From Pseudomonas alloputida (GTDB taxonomy: Bacteria > Pseudomonadota > Gammaproteobacteria > Pseudomonadales > Pseudomonadaceae): a stretch of 64,000 nt of DNA. Location of the stretch: assembly GCF_021283545.2 (NCBI RefSeq), contig NZ_CP128540.1, positions 251,501 to 315,500 of the forward strand. The letters run 5' to 3'. Position 1 is the stretch's first letter. Every line of letters starts with the position of its first letter. Positions 1 through 10,233 of the stretch are shown piece by piece. The notes under the pieces were generated by a model. It saw only the letters and a program-made list of their open reading frames with translations, had not been told where the DNA came from and ran no database searches. Made by a program: the position numbers and the translations under genes.

Positions 1-574
1 CCCGCTTGCCTTCCTCGGCCATGCGCGGGGTGATCGCCTCGTGCAGCTGCACCGACCGTGCATACACCCGGTCGCTCAACTCCATGGCCAGGGCAAACAC
101 ATCCACATCCGGTGGCATCACCGGCAGGTGAAAATGCTGGTCGAACAACTTGTGCATCAAGTCGCCCAGTTCCATGTCGTGCTGCCGGTCGGCCTGCACT
201 ACCTCGCTCAGGCCATGCTGCGCCAGGATCAACTGCCGCGCCGCCGCATCCTCGTGATAGATATCAAGCATGCGTTGTTCGATCAGCCGTGACAGTTCGT
301 GCCAGGTGCTGAACGCGCTGCTGTCGATCGGAGCGCTCAGGGCTTCGCGAAATGCCCGGTGCACATCTGCAGTAAGTGCCTCCAGCAAGGCCGGCACGCT
401 GGCGAAAAAGTGATACACCGACGAAGGCGGAATCTGCGCCCGCTCGGCCACGCTGTAGATAGAAAGTGCTGCCACCCCTTGTTCGGCCAACAGCTCACGC
501 GCAGCCGCCAGGATCGCCTCGATCCTGGCCTGGCTGCTGGCGCGTGGTTTGCGCGGGGTGGTGGTGCGGTTCAT
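1..574 (-). CDS. TetR-family transcriptional regulator (3' end beyond window)
   Basis: About 190 residues are visible and the C-terminus runs off the left edge. Residues about 15-60 form a TetR-type helix-turn-helix: an ARIEAILAAARELLAEQG helix, then the recognition region SVAERAQIPPSSVYHFF. The rest is a helical ligand domain. It probably represses a nearby gene in response to a small ligand that the sequence does not identify. The ATG shares one base with the gshA stop (TGATG), so translation is probably coupled to gshA. The target is unknown. Confidence 0.85.
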   Translation of the reverse strand, partial: MNRTTTPRKPRASSQARIEAILAAARELLAEQGVAALSIYSVAERAQIPPSSVYHFFASVPALLEALTADVHRAFREALSAPIDSSAFSTWHELSRLIEQRMLDIYHEDAAARQLILAQHGLSEVVQADRQHDMELGDLMHKLFDQHFHLPVMPPDVDVFALAMELSDRVYARSVQLHEAITPRMAEEGKR

Positions 575-2151
575 CAACTGCTGATTGCCAGGATGCTGGC
601 CTGGTAGGCGGCGACGAACAGGTCGAAGTCACCGACTTCGTTTTGCTCCAGCTCGGACTGCCTGGCGAGCGACTCGCGGGCCAGCGTCTCGAATGCTTGC
701 TGCTTTTCGTTGCTCAGCGGTTGCTCGCGGAAAGTCTCGGCGTGCACACGGCTCTGGCGCAGCGAGAACTGGACGAAGCTCTCGTCATGCTCGGTCATGC
801 GTGCCAGCACCTGGGCCGACGGGGTCAGCGAGGTGTCGTCGACCTTGGCCTGCTGCGCATCCAGGGCCTTGGCGTGCTCATCAGAGCCTTGCGCCTGGTC
901 GAGCAGATTGGCCAATTGGCGGATACGCCCGATCAGCTCGCTGGCCCAGTCTTTCAGGCTGATCGGCTGGCCATTGCGGTGCAACTCCAGGCCCGGACGA
1001 CGGCCTTCCTTGACCACGGTCAGGAAGTTGCTGGTGCACTGGCCGCACTCGCCGTTGTCCAGTTGCGGGCTGTCTTCCAGCGCGCAGAACAGCAGGAATG
1101 CGTCGAGGAAGCGCGCCTCGGTCAGGTCGATACCAACCGGCAGGAACGGGTTGATGTCCAGGCAGCGCACTTCCACATACTGCACACCCCGCGAGGTCAG
1201 GGCCTGGATCGGTCGCTCGCCGGTGTAGGTGACGCGCTTGGGGCGGATGTTCGAGTAGTACTCGTTTTCGATCTGCAGAATGTTGGTGTTCAGCTGAACC
1301 CACTCGCCATCCACATGCGTGCCGATTTCAACGTAAGGCGGGTAGGGCGTGCCCACGGCCTTGCGCAGGCTGTCGGTGTAGCTGGCCAGGTTGTTGTAGC
1401 AGGGCGTAAGGCCGGCCTGGGCGTTGCTCTGGTAACCCAGGTCGCTCATGCGCAGGCTGGTGGCATAAGGCAGGAACAGGGTTTCGGCATCCAGCTCTTC
1501 GAGCTGGTGCGGGCGGCCACGCAGGAAGCCTTTGTCCAGGGCCGGCGAGGCGCCGAACAGGTACATCAGCAGCCAGCTGTAGCGGCGGAAGTTACGAATC
1601 AGCGCGATGTAGGCCGACGACTGGTAGTCGCGGTCATTTTCCGTACTGCCTTCGGCTTCGCGCAGCAGTGGCCAAAGCGCTTCGGGCAGCGAGAAATTGT
1701 AATGAATACCGGCGATGCACTGCATGGTGCGGCCGTAACGCAGGGCCAGGCCCTTGCGGTAGACGTGTTTGAGCTTGCCGATGTTCGAGCTGCCGTACTC
1801 GGCGATCGGGATATCCTCCTCGGCCGGCAGCGTGCACGGCATCGACGGGCTCCACAGGTATTCGTCGCCCAGCTTGCTGTAGACGAAACGGTGGGTCTCT
1901 TCGAGGCTTTCGAGCACCTTGGCCGGGTCGGCCAGCGCTGGGGTGATGAACTCCAGCAGCGACTCGGAATAATCGGTGGTGATCTGCTCGTTGGTCAGCG
2001 CCGATCCCAGTGCTTCCGGATGCGGGGTCTGGGCCAGGCGACCTTCATCGGTCACGCGCAGGCATTCGCGCTCAATACCGTGCAGGCACTGCTTGAGCAG
2101 GGGGAGATTGGCGCCGAGCAGGCTCAGGCGGCGGTTGAGGAGTTCGCTCAA
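574..2151 (-). CDS. gshA: Glutamate--cysteine ligase
   Basis: This enzyme joins L-glutamate and L-cysteine with ATP, the first step of glutathione synthesis in the cytoplasm. The family signature HGIERECLR lies near residue 25, and the mid-protein segment [15 protein letters not shown] followed by [13 protein letters not shown] is typical of the gamma-proteobacterial GshA type. I prefer the TTG start at 2151 (525 aa, beginning [16 protein letters not shown]) because AAGGA lies seven bases upstream and family members begin this way. A GTG at 2166 would add five residues. It lies downstream of tex and a thioesterase gene on the same strand, with a 150-base gap. Confidence 0.95.
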   Translation of the reverse strand: MSELLNRRLSLLGANLPLLKQCLHGIERECLRVTDEGRLAQTPHPEALGSALTNEQITTDYSESLLEFITPALADPAKVLESLEETHRFVYSKLGDEYLWSPSMPCTLPAEEDIPIAEYGSSNIGKLKHVYRKGLALRYGRTMQCIAGIHYNFSLPEALWPLLREAEGSTENDRDYQSSAYIALIRNFRRYSWLLMYLFGASPALDKGFLRGRPHQLEELDAETLFLPYATSLRMSDLGYQSNAQAGLTPCYNNLASYTDSLRKAVGTPYPPYVEIGTHVDGEWVQLNTNILQIENEYYSNIRPKRVTYTGERPIQALTSRGVQYVEVRCLDINPFLPVGIDLTEARFLDAFLLFCALEDSPQLDNGECGQCTSNFLTVVKEGRRPGLELHRNGQPISLKDWASELIGRIRQLANLLDQAQGSDEHAKALDAQQAKVDDTSLTPSAQVLARMTEHDESFVQFSLRQSRVHAETFREQPLSNEKQQAFETLARESLARQSELEQNEVGDFDLFVAAYQASILAISS

Positions 2152-2304
2152 GATGTATTCCTTCACGCGTCAGTCGCCCCAATATGGGGGTAGAGATAAC
2201 GGTCTACAAGGGTAGGAAGAAAGGAACTGGCGTTGTCGCCTGGTTTACGCGGTTCCAGCAGTGCCAGCGCACTGCTGAAAATACCGCAGATACTGCTTGG
2301 TGAG

Positions 2305-2688
2305 CTAGAGAACCGCGAAGGTTCCTTGCGCTTTGGCCACCAGCTTGTCGCCCTGAACTACGTCGGCGTCGACCACCAGGGTGCGCCGCCCGGCGTGCAG
2401 CACACGAGCGGTGCACAGCACTTCGCCGTCGCTGACGGCACGCATGTAGTTGATCTTGCACTCGATGGTGACGCTTTGCTGGTCAAAGCCATGGCTGGCC
2501 GAGCAGGCCAGGCCCATGGCGATGTCCACCAGGCTGAAGATCGCCCCGCCGTGCAGCTTCTGGCCACGGTTGCGCAACTGGGGCTCGAGCGCCAGGGCTA
2601 CCTCGGCAACACCGCTGTCCAGGTGTTGCAGGCGGCAGCCCAGCAGCTGGCTGAAGGCGCTTTCGACGTATTCGCGAGGTACGTCCAT
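2305..2688 (-). CDS. PaaI-type hotdog thioesterase
   Basis: A 127-aa single-domain hotdog protein. The segment LHGGAIFSLVDIAMGLACSAS is the PaaI/YigI-type active-site helix, with the conserved HGG preceding it. Such proteins hydrolyse acyl-CoA or aryl-CoA thioesters, but the substrate cannot be read here. Its ATG overlaps the stop codon of tex by one base (TAATG), so the two are cotranscribed and probably translationally coupled. The C-terminus (KLVAKAQGTFAVL) is intact. Confidence 0.85.
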   Translation of the reverse strand: MDVPREYVESAFSQLLGCRLQHLDSGVAEVALALEPQLRNRGQKLHGGAIFSLVDIAMGLACSASHGFDQQSVTIECKINYMRAVSDGEVLCTARVLHAGRRTLVVDADVVQGDKLVAKAQGTFAVL

Positions 2689-5012
2689 TACTTCTTCTTC
2701 AGTTGCTTGGCGTTGGCGAACAGGGCGGCCATGGCGTTGTTGGCCGGGGCTGCGGTGGCGGTTTCGCGCTGACGCGGTGCCTGCTGCTGGCGATTGCCGC
2801 CATTGCCACGATTACCACCGCGGTTGCCTTCGACCTTCTCGCCCGGGGTGTCGCTCATGCGCATGGACAGGCCGACGCGTTTGCGCGGGATGTCCACTTC
2901 CATGACCTTGACCTTGACCACATCGCCGGCCTTGACCGCCTCACGCGGGTCTTTGACGAACTTCTCCGACAGCGCCGAGATATGCACCAGGCCGTCCTGA
3001 TGCACGCCGATGTCGACGAAGGCACCGAAGTTGGTAACGTTGGTCACCACGCCTTCGAGGATCATGCCCGGTTCCAGGTCCTTGAGGTCTTCGACGCCGT
3101 CCTGGAAGGTGGCGGTCTTGAACTCCGGACGTGGGTCGCGGCCGGGCTTGTCCAGCTCTTGCAGGATGTCGGTGACGGTTGGCAGGCCGAAGGTTTCGTC
3201 GGTGAACTTTTTCGGGTCCAGGCGCTTGAGGAAGCTGCTGTCACCAATCAGCGAGCGGATGTCGCGGTCGGTATCGGCAGCAATGCGCTGCACCAGTGGA
3301 TAGGCCTCAGGGTGCACCGCAGAGGCGTCCAGCGGGTTGTCGCCGTTCATCACGCGCAGGAAGCCGGCGGCCTGCTCGAAGGTTTTCTCACCCAGGCGGC
3401 TGACCTTTTTCAACGCTGCCCGGGTGGCAAACGGACCATTGGCATCGCGGTGGGCGACGATGTTCTGTGCCAGGGTGGCATTGAGGCCGGAGATGCGCGT
3501 CAGCAGCGCCACCGAAGCGGTGTTCACGTCCACGCCCACGGCGTTCACACAGTCCTCGACTACCGCGTCCAGGCCACGTGCCAGTTTCAGTTGGGACACG
3601 TCGTGCTGGTACTGGCCGACACCGATGGATTTCGGATCGATCTTCACCAGTTCGGCCAGCGGATCCTGCAGGCGTCGGGCGATCGACACGGCGCCGCGGA
3701 TCGACACGTCCAGGTCCGGGAACTCGCGGGCGGCCAATTCCGATGCCGAGTACACCGAAGCGCCGGCTTCGGAAACCATGATCTTGGTGATTTTCAGGGC
3801 GGGATATTTCTTGACCAACTCGGTCACCAGCTTGTCGCTTTCGCGGCTGGCGGTACCGTTGCCAATGGCGATCAGCTCCACCGAGTGTTTGGCGCACAGT
3901 GCGGCCATGATGGAAATGGTGCGGTCCCAGTCGTTCTTCGGCGCGTGCGGGTAGACCGTGGTGTGGTCCAGCAGTTTGCCGGTTGCGTCGACCACGGCGA
4001 TCTTGCAGCCGGTGCGCAGGCCCGGGTCGAAGCCCAGGGTGGCGCGGGGGCCGGCCGGGGCGGCCAGCAGCAGGTCATGCAGGTTGTGGGCGAACACATT
4101 GATCGCCTCGCCTTCGGCACTGTCGCGCAGCTCGCCGAACAGGTCGGTTTCCAGGTGGGTGTACAGCTTGACCTTCCAGGTCCAGCGCACCACTTCACCC
4201 AGCCACTTGTCGGCCGGCCGGCTGCGGTTCTCGATGCCGACGTGGTTGCCGATCATCAGCTCGCATGGGTGCAGGGTGCCGGGCAGTTCTTCGCCGACCT
4301 TCAGCGAGACGCTCAACACGCCTTCGTTGCGCCCGCGGAAGATCGCCAGGGCACGGTGCGATGGCGCAGTACGCAGCAGCTCGTCATGAGCGAAGTAGTC
4401 GCGGAACTTGGCGCCTTCTTCTTCCTTGCCGGCCACGACGCGGGCGCTGAGCACGGCTTCCTGCTTGAGGTAGCTGCGCAGCTTGTCGAGCAGGGCGGCG
4501 TCTTCGGCAAAGCGCTCCATCAGGATGTACTTGGCGCCTTCCAGCGCGGCCTTGACGTCGGCCACGCCCTTTTCGGCGTTGACGAAGCGTGCGGCTTCGC
4601 TTTCCGGGGCCAGGGTCGGGTCGTTGAACAGGCCATCGGCCAGTTCGCCAAGGCCGGCTTCCAGGGCGATCTGGCCCTTGGTGCGGCGCTTCTGCTTGTA
4701 CGGCAGGTACAGGTCTTCGAGGCGGGTCTTGGTGTCGGCCAGCTTGATCTCGCGGGCCAGTTCCGGGGTCAGCTTGCCCTGTTCCTCGATGCTGGAAAGG
4801 ATGCTGGCGCGGCGCTCGTCGAGTTCGCGCAGGTAGCGCAGGCGCTCTTCCAGGTGGCGCAACTGAGTGTCGTCAAGGCTACCGGTCACTTCCTTGCGAT
4901 AGCGGGCGATGAAGGGCACGGTCGAGCCTTCGTCCAACAGGCTCACGGCCGCCTCGACCTGCTGCGGGCGTACGCCCAGTTCCTCGGCGATACGGCTGTT
5001 GATGCTGTCCAT
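2688..5012 (-). CDS. tex: Transcription accessory / RNA-binding protein Tex
   Basis: A 774-aa protein of usual Tex length. An N-terminal helical domain (begins [18 protein letters not shown]) is followed by a YqgF/RNase H-like domain with [17 protein letters not shown] (about residue 325), helix-hairpin-helix motifs ([15 protein letters not shown]), and a C-terminal S1 domain ([19 protein letters not shown]). The tail is Gly/Asn/Gln/Arg-rich. Tex binds nucleic acid and affects transcription and stress tolerance. The start at 5012 has AGGTGG upstream; a longer open frame reaching further upstream is unlikely to be translated. A TATAAT on the minus strand (5089-5094) fits a promoter in the divergent gap shared with ompR. 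Confidence 0.96.
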   Translation of the reverse strand: MDSINSRIAEELGVRPQQVEAAVSLLDEGSTVPFIARYRKEVTGSLDDTQLRHLEERLRYLRELDERRASILSSIEEQGKLTPELAREIKLADTKTRLEDLYLPYKQKRRTKGQIALEAGLGELADGLFNDPTLAPESEAARFVNAEKGVADVKAALEGAKYILMERFAEDAALLDKLRSYLKQEAVLSARVVAGKEEEGAKFRDYFAHDELLRTAPSHRALAIFRGRNEGVLSVSLKVGEELPGTLHPCELMIGNHVGIENRSRPADKWLGEVVRWTWKVKLYTHLETDLFGELRDSAEGEAINVFAHNLHDLLLAAPAGPRATLGFDPGLRTGCKIAVVDATGKLLDHTTVYPHAPKNDWDRTISIMAALCAKHSVELIAIGNGTASRESDKLVTELVKKYPALKITKIMVSEAGASVYSASELAAREFPDLDVSIRGAVSIARRLQDPLAELVKIDPKSIGVGQYQHDVSQLKLARGLDAVVEDCVNAVGVDVNTASVALLTRISGLNATLAQNIVAHRDANGPFATRAALKKVSRLGEKTFEQAAGFLRVMNGDNPLDASAVHPEAYPLVQRIAADTDRDIRSLIGDSSFLKRLDPKKFTDETFGLPTVTDILQELDKPGRDPRPEFKTATFQDGVEDLKDLEPGMILEGVVTNVTNFGAFVDIGVHQDGLVHISALSEKFVKDPREAVKAGDVVKVKVMEVDIPRKRVGLSMRMSDTPGEKVEGNRGGNRGNGGNRQQQAPRQRETATAAPANNAMAALFANAKQLKKK

Positions 5013-5088
5013 GTAAACCACCTGACATTTGTGAATACGGGGGTCGCCTGTGGGCTTTTTGCCCGGCGGCGCTGGATGAAAGCCGCGC

Positions 5089-5094
5089 ATTATA
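5089..5094 (-). promoter_or_regulatory. -10 element for tex
   Basis: A perfect TATAAT on the minus strand about 75 bases before the tex start. No good -35 hexamer is seen 17 bases upstream, so the assignment rests on the -10 and its position in the tex/ompR divergent gap. Confidence 0.4.
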
Positions 5095-5229
5095 CCCATC
5101 GCAAACGGCTTGCGGTGATGGCGCCCGGCCAGCCGGAACTGGCGCCGGGGGAAAAATCTGCTAACAATGCTCACGCAACGTGCAGCAATGGCTACGCCAT
5201 AATGCGCGGCGATATCAGAGGAGTTATTC

Positions 5230-5970
5230 ATGACCGGCACGCCAAACACCGCTGAAGGTGACAAGATTCTCATCGTCGACGACGATCCGGGGCTTAGCAG
5301 CCTGCTGGAACGTTTCTTCACCAGCAAAGGCTACCGTGCCCGTGCGGTGCCCAACACCGAGCAGATGGATCGCCTGCTGCAGCGCGAGGTGTTCAACCTG
5401 GTGGTGCTCGACCTGATGCTGCCAGGCGAGGATGGCCTGTCCGCCTGCAAGCGCCTGCGCCAGCAGAACAACCAGATCCCGATCATCATGCTGACCGCCA
5501 AGGGCGACGAGCTCAGCCGCATCAAGGGCCTGGAGCTGGGCGCCGACGACTACCTGGGCAAGCCGTTCAACCCGGACGAACTGATGGCCCGGGTCAAGGC
5601 GGTGCTGCGTCGTCAGGCGCCGAGCGTGCCGGGTGCGCCGGGCAGCGAGGACGAGTCGGTCACCTTCGGCGACTATGAGCTGTCGCTGGCCACCCGCGAG
5701 CTCAAGCGTGGCAACGAAGTGCACATGCTCACCACCGGCGAGTTCGCTGTGCTCAAGGCTCTGGTGATGCACGCCCGCGAGCCGTTGACCCGCGACAAGC
5801 TGATGAACCTGGCGCGCGGCCGCGAATGGGATGCGCTGGAGCGCTCCATCGATGTGCAGATCTCACGCCTGCGTCGCATGATCGAGCCGGACCCGTCCAA
5901 GCCGCGTTACATCCAGACCGTCTGGGGCGTGGGCTACGTGTTCGTACCGGACGGAAACGCCGGAAAATGA
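5230..5970 (+). CDS. ompR: Osmolarity response regulator OmpR
   Basis: 246 aa. An N-terminal receiver domain carries the acidic pair (IVDDDPGL), the phospho-acceptor Asp in [13 protein letters not shown], and the conserved Lys in [12 protein letters not shown]-terminal winged-helix domain contains [21 protein letters not shown] and the wing [16 protein letters not shown]. EnvZ phosphorylates it, and it then binds DNA to control envelope and porin genes. AGAGGAG lies just ahead of the ATG. envZ follows after 13 bases on the same strand. Confidence 0.96.
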   Translation: MTGTPNTAEGDKILIVDDDPGLSSLLERFFTSKGYRARAVPNTEQMDRLLQREVFNLVVLDLMLPGEDGLSACKRLRQQNNQIPIIMLTAKGDELSRIKGLELGADDYLGKPFNPDELMARVKAVLRRQAPSVPGAPGSEDESVTFGDYELSLATRELKRGNEVHMLTTGEFAVLKALVMHAREPLTRDKLMNLARGREWDALERSIDVQISRLRRMIEPDPSKPRYIQTVWGVGYVFVPDGNAGK

Positions 5971-5983
5971 TGCCTGGACGTCG

Positions 5984-7297
5984 ATGAAAACACCGCTCTG
6001 GTTTCCGCAAAGTTTCTTCGCCCGCACCCTGTGGCTGGTGTTGATCGTCGTTCTGTTCTCCAAGGCGCTGACCCTGGTCTACCTGCTGATGAACGAGGAC
6101 GTGCTGGTCGACCGTCAGTACAGCCATGGTGTGGCGCTGACCTTGCGCGCCTATTGGGCCGCCGACGAAGAAAACCGCGACAAGATCGCCGAGGCGGCAG
6201 GTCTTATCCGGGTGACCGGCTCGGGTGTGCCCGAAGGCGAGCAGCATTGGCCCTACAGTGAGATCTACCAACGGCAGATGCAGGCCGAGCTGGGTGACGA
6301 CACCGAAGTGCGGCTGCGCATCCATGCACCGCCCGCGTTGTGGGTCAATGCGCCAAGCCTGGGGCCGGGTTGGCTGAAAGTGCCGCTGTACCCGCACCCA
6401 TTGCGTGGGCAGAAGATCTGGAACGTGCTGGGCTGGTTCCTGGCCATTGGCTTGTTGTCCACCGCCTCGGCGTGGATTTTTGTACGTCAGCTCAACCAGC
6501 CGCTCAAACGCTTGGTGTTCGCCGCCCGCCAGCTTGGCCAGGGGCGCAGTGTGCGCCTGCCGATCAGCGATACCCCCAGCGAGATGACCGAGGTGTACAA
6601 GGCGTTCAACCAGATGGCCGAGGATGTCGAGCAGGCCGGGCGCGAGCGTGAGTTGATGCTGGCCGGGGTTTCCCACGACTTGCGCACGCCTCTGACGCGC
6701 CTGCGTCTGTCGCTGTCCTTGCTGAACAGCGACAACGAGCTGAGCGATGACATGGTTCGCGATATCGAGGACATGGACGCGATTCTCGATCAGTTCCTGG
6801 CCTTCATCCGCGATGGCCGTGACGAGCCGGTGGAAGAGGTCGACCTTGCTGACCTGGTGCGTGAGGTGGTGGCTCCGTACAACCAGCCGGAAGAGCGTGT
6901 GCGCCTGTGCCTGGAGCCGATTCCACCGTTCCCGCTGCGCCGGGTTTCGCTCAAGCGCATGCTGGGCAACCTGATCGGCAACGCCCTGCACCATGCTGGC
7001 AAGGGGGTCGAGGTGGCTGCCTATGTGTCAGGTGACGAGAGTGCGCCGTATGTGGTGCTCAGTGTGCTGGACCGGGGCACCGGTATTGACGAGTCGGAGC
7101 TGGAAACCATCTTCAACCCGTTCATTCGCGGTGATCGGGCACGGGGCGGCAAGGGCACCGGGCTGGGGCTGGCGATCGTCAAGCGGATTGCTGCGCAACA
7201 TGGCGGGAACGTGGAGTTGCGTAACCGGTCTGGCGGCGGGATCGAGGCGCGGGTCAGGTTGCCGCTGGGGCTGCTGCTGCCGCGTAATGCTGTGTGA
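5984..7297 (+). CDS. envZ: Osmosensor histidine kinase EnvZ
   Basis: 437 aa inner-membrane kinase. Two transmembrane segments (about residues 15-35, LWLVLIVVLFSKALTLVYLL, and 150-170) bracket a periplasmic loop, followed by a HAMP region. The phospho-acceptor His is in AGVSHDLRTPLTRLRL (about residue 230). The ATPase domain shows an N-box (NLIGNALHHAG), G1 (LDRGTGIDE) and G2 (GGKGTGLGLAIVKRI). It phosphorylates and dephosphorylates the upstream OmpR. There is only a weak ribosome site, so coupling to ompR is likely. Confidence 0.95.
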   Translation: MKTPLWFPQSFFARTLWLVLIVVLFSKALTLVYLLMNEDVLVDRQYSHGVALTLRAYWAADEENRDKIAEAAGLIRVTGSGVPEGEQHWPYSEIYQRQMQAELGDDTEVRLRIHAPPALWVNAPSLGPGWLKVPLYPHPLRGQKIWNVLGWFLAIGLLSTASAWIFVRQLNQPLKRLVFAARQLGQGRSVRLPISDTPSEMTEVYKAFNQMAEDVEQAGRERELMLAGVSHDLRTPLTRLRLSLSLLNSDNELSDDMVRDIEDMDAILDQFLAFIRDGRDEPVEEVDLADLVREVVAPYNQPEERVRLCLEPIPPFPLRRVSLKRMLGNLIGNALHHAGKGVEVAAYVSGDESAPYVVLSVLDRGTGIDESELETIFNPFIRGDRARGGKGTGLGLAIVKRIAAQHGGNVELRNRSGGGIEARVRLPLGLLLPRNAV

Positions 7298-7317
7298 GGC
7301 TCACTGGCCTCTTCACG

Positions 7318-7385
7318 GCTAAAGCCGCACCTACAGGGATTGCGCAGTACCTGTGGCAGCGGCTTGGCCGCGAAGCGGCGGGTAG
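7318..7385. repeat. REP-like palindromic remnant
   Basis: Between convergent envZ and rimK lie GC-rich segments of the REP type (GCCGCACCTACAGGG and CTGTGGCAGCGGCTTGGCCGCGAAGCGG). They are degenerate compared with the perfect REP hairpins elsewhere in the window. They may help terminate the convergent transcripts. Confidence 0.45.
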
Positions 7386-7394
7386 AGGCTTGAA

Positions 7395-8300
7395 TCAGCC
7401 TTTGCCCTTGGTCCGGGTCTGATTGGGCCCGCCATTCTTCTCCAGGTGCTCGATGATCATCCCGGCGACGTTCTTGCCGGTGGTGACCTCGATGCCCTCC
7501 AGCCCTGGCGACGAGTTTACCTCCATCACCAAAGGCCCGTGGTTGGAGCGCAGGATATCCACACCCGCCACGCTCAACCCCATCACCTTGGCCGCCCGGA
7601 TGGCGGTGATGCGCTCTTCTGGGGTGATTTTTATCAGGCTGGCGACGCCACCCCGGTGCAGGTTGGAGCGGAACTCGCCCGGTTTGGCCTGACGCTTCAT
7701 CGAGGCAATTACTTTGTCGCCTACCACGAAGCATCGGATATCTGCGCCACCGGCCTCCTTGATGTACTCCTGCACCATGATGTTCTGCTTGAGGCCCATG
7801 AACGCTTCGATCACCGACTCGGCCGCCTGGGGCGTTTCGCACAGCACCACGCCAATGCCCTGGGTGCCTTCCAGTACCTTGATCACCAGCGGGGCACCGT
7901 TGACCATCTGGATCAGGTCGGGGATGTCGTCCGGCGAGTGGGCGAAACCGGTGATCGGCAGGCCTATGCCGCGCCGCGACAACAGCTGCAACGAGCGCAG
8001 CTTGTCGCGCGAGCGGGCAATGGCTACCGACTCGTTGAGCGGGTATACGCCCATCATTTCGAATTGGCGCAGCACCGCGCAGCCATAGAACGTAACCGAA
8101 GCACCTATGCGCGGGATCACGGCATCGAAGCCTTCCAGCGGCTTGCCGCGGTAGTGGATCTGCGGCTTGTGGCTGGCAATGTTCATGTAGGCCCGCAGGG
8201 TATCGATCACCACCATTTCGTGGCCACGCTGGGTACCGGCTTCGACCAGGCGGCGGGTGGAATACAGACGCGGATTGCGCGACAGCACAGCGATCTTCAT
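7395..8300 (-). CDS. rimK: Ribosomal protein S6 modification / alpha-L-glutamate ligase RimK
   Basis: 301-aa ATP-grasp enzyme that adds glutamates to the C-terminus of ribosomal protein S6. The N-terminus [18 protein letters not shown] is typical. The ATP-grasp core includes [18 protein letters not shown] and the metal-binding segment [17 protein letters not shown] near residue 265. Its ATG overlaps the stop codon of the upstream zinc-protease gene by four bases (ATGA), so the two form an operon. In Pseudomonas this pair is part of the Rim system that tunes ribosome modification; no phosphodiesterase gene is adjacent here. Confidence 0.95.
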   Translation of the reverse strand: MKIAVLSRNPRLYSTRRLVEAGTQRGHEMVVIDTLRAYMNIASHKPQIHYRGKPLEGFDAVIPRIGASVTFYGCAVLRQFEMMGVYPLNESVAIARSRDKLRSLQLLSRRGIGLPITGFAHSPDDIPDLIQMVNGAPLVIKVLEGTQGIGVVLCETPQAAESVIEAFMGLKQNIMVQEYIKEAGGADIRCFVVGDKVIASMKRQAKPGEFRSNLHRGGVASLIKITPEERITAIRAAKVMGLSVAGVDILRSNHGPLVMEVNSSPGLEGIEVTTGKNVAGMIIEHLEKNGGPNQTRTKGKG

Positions 8301-8779
8301 GCAGCACCTGTGACAGGGGAAAGGGTGGCCGGGAAGGCCGGTTTATCTTGTACGTATTTCAGGCCTGGGTTCACCACCAGCTGGCCGTGTATCAGGGCCT
8401 TGGAGCCAAGCAACAGGCGGTAGCGCATGTTCTTGCGGCAGGCCAGGGTGAACTCCACCTCCCACACACCATCACCCAGCGCCAGTGACGTGCGGATGAC
8501 GTAGCGGGTCTGGGCGTGGCCGTTGGAGCTCTTGATGGTTTTCATCGTCACCAACGGTGCCTCGCAGCGGCGGTGGCGCAACTGCACCACCGAGCCCAGG
8601 TGCGCAGTGAAGCGAACCCAGGGCTGGCCGTCGCGCTCGAAGGGTTCCACTTCGGTGGCATGCAGGCTCGACGTGCTGGCACCGGTGTCGATCTTGGCGC
8701 GCAGCCCGGCCACGCCGAGGTCAGGCAGGGCGACCCACTCGCGCAGGCCGATCACAGTCAAATGGTCAAATGTCTTCAC
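8297..8779 (-). CDS. RimB-type ATP-dependent zinc protease family protein
   Basis: 160 aa from the GTG at 8779, which has AGGGTG six bases upstream; longer open frames exist, but the family starts near [14 protein letters not shown]. The signature [17 protein letters not shown] is a retropepsin-like D-T-G-A active-site loop characteristic of the putative zinc-protease family (PF05618). It precedes and overlaps rimK. Known RimB proteins act against RimK-modified S6. The assignment is by family signature and neighbourhood. Confidence 0.85.
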   Translation of the reverse strand: MKTFDHLTVIGLREWVALPDLGVAGLRAKIDTGASTSSLHATEVEPFERDGQPWVRFTAHLGSVVQLRHRRCEAPLVTMKTIKSSNGHAQTRYVIRTSLALGDGVWEVEFTLACRKNMRYRLLLGSKALIHGQLVVNPGLKYVQDKPAFPATLSPVTGAA

Positions 8780-8888
8780 GAAGCGCACCCTGCGAATGAG
8801 GTGGTGAACTTTAAGCACGGCGGGGACTTTTTGCATCCGTATGTGAAGGTAGTACAGTTCGATGAAAGACAGAATCCGAGGTAACGGG

Positions 8889-9290
8889 ATGGCACAAAAA
8901 GCCGAAGACGACGACAAGGTTCGCCTGGACAAATGGCTGTGGGCGGCGCGCTTCTACAAGACGCGAGCGCTGGCCAAGGCGGCGATCGAGAGTGGCAAGG
9001 TGCATTGCCGGGGCGAGCGATGCAAGCCGGGCAAGGAACCGCGGGTGGGCGACGAGTTCGTGCTGCGTACCGGCTTCGATGAGCGCACGGTGGTGGTGAA
9101 GGCGCTGTCGGTGGTGCGTCGTGGTGCCCCAGAGGCGCAGGCGTTGTACGAGGAAACCGAAGAAAGTGTGCGTCGCCGTGAACAGGCGGCTGAAATGCGT
9201 AAGGCCGGGGCCATGGGCGTGACCATCGATGGCCGGCCGACCAAGAAGCAGCGGCGGCAGATTCACCAGCTGCATGGAAGTTACGATTGA
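8889..9290 (+). CDS. hslR: Heat-shock ribosome-associated protein Hsp15 (S4 domain)
   Basis: 133 aa, the usual Hsp15 length. An S4 RNA-binding domain is at the N-terminus (DKVRLDKWLWAARFYKTRAL, then KVHCRGERCKPGKEPRVGDE), with a basic C-terminal tail (PTKKQRRQIHQLHGSYD). Hsp15 binds stalled 50S subunits carrying nascent chains and helps recycle them after heat shock. The ATG at 8889 has GAGGTAACGGG upstream. It is divergent from the RimB-type gene. hslO, its usual functional neighbour, lies further on beyond a PAP2 gene on the opposite strand. Confidence 0.93.
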   Translation: MAQKAEDDDKVRLDKWLWAARFYKTRALAKAAIESGKVHCRGERCKPGKEPRVGDEFVLRTGFDERTVVVKALSVVRRGAPEAQALYEETEESVRRREQAAEMRKAGAMGVTIDGRPTKKQRRQIHQLHGSYD

Positions 9291-9318
9291 ATGGGGCTGC
9301 TGCGCAGCCCCAAAAAAT

Positions 9319-10113
9319 CTAGCGCAACACCGCCATTCGTCCGACCAACGGTAACGTGGACAGCAGCTTGAACAACGGCGCTGTCCAGCGCATCAACGCC
9401 TCGCTGCCTTTGGCCGCCAGCGGCGTGTAGTAGCTCCAGCCCAGCGCCAGTACGGCCATCAGCAAGCCGCCGATGTAGTCGTCCTGCCCCCAATGGGCAC
9501 CGGCCACCAGGCGCGGCAGCATGAACAGCGCTGCGAGGCCCCAGACCATCAGGTATTGCGCAAGGCCGCGGCTGAACACGCTCATGAACAGCGCCCAGAT
9601 CAGCAGCACCGAGGCGTGATCACCCGGGAAACTCTTGCTGGAGCGGTCCTTGAGTTCCCAGGCAGCCTCCAGGTTCGGGTAATAGTCACTCAGGTGCACG
9701 ACGTCGTCGAAGATCATCGAGGGACTCTTGTGTTGCCACCCGGCTGCATCCACCCACTTGGAAAACAGCGCGCGAATCACCACTAAGAGGAGTAGCGTGA
9801 CCAGAAAGCCGAAGAATGCCTGGCGAACCTGAGCAGCCTTGAACACCCAGTCACCACGAATGAGCACTGCCAGCAGGATCAGGCCGACGACGATGTCGAA
9901 CGGGCGTAGGCTGCCGATGGTCCAGATGTAGCGCCAGGTGGTGCTATCGGCCAGCGGCGCGTTCAGGCTGCGGAACAGCCACTCGTCGAAAGTCAGGCAC
10001 AGGATCTGGCCAAAAGGCCATAACCAGAAACACAGTAGAGCGATGGGAAGCAGCGTAGAGGCTGCCAATGGCCCCCAGGACCACCTTGCTTGGAACAGTG
10101 GTCGATTGTCCAT
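9319..10113 (-). CDS. PAP2-family membrane phosphatase
   Basis: 264 aa with about five or six hydrophobic segments, beginning LAASTLLPIALLCFWLWPFG. The phosphatase motifs are visible: FPGDHAS (about residue 160) and RLVAGAHWGQDD (about residue 205), carrying the catalytic His residues. Such enzymes remove phosphate from lipid or isoprenyl pyrophosphates, or from lipid A, at the inner membrane. The substrate cannot be assigned from sequence. It converges with hslR and is divergent from hslO. Confidence 0.88.
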   Translation of the reverse strand: MDNRPLFQARWSWGPLAASTLLPIALLCFWLWPFGQILCLTFDEWLFRSLNAPLADSTTWRYIWTIGSLRPFDIVVGLILLAVLIRGDWVFKAAQVRQAFFGFLVTLLLLVVIRALFSKWVDAAGWQHKSPSMIFDDVVHLSDYYPNLEAAWELKDRSSKSFPGDHASVLLIWALFMSVFSRGLAQYLMVWGLAALFMLPRLVAGAHWGQDDYIGGLLMAVLALGWSYYTPLAAKGSEALMRWTAPLFKLLSTLPLVGRMAVLR

Positions 10114-10233
10114 AAAATACCTCTATTGCAAACAGGAATCGGAGCGCCTTGTAAGCGCTCTGTCACGGGTTCTCGCCGGTTTTCGACAACCCTTGTAACC
10201 ATTTTGTCATCATTTTTTAGATAGCCGAAACCT

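Noticed and set aside
466..2193. 575-aa open frame on the plus strand over gshA
   Set aside because: It is antisense to gshA, whose family motifs are complete. Its composition (Gln/Arg/Val-rich) is that of a shadow frame in GC-rich DNA.
2703..5255. 850-aa plus-strand open frame over tex
   Set aside because: Antisense to the intact tex gene. Its His/Gly/Val-rich sequence has no recognisable domain.
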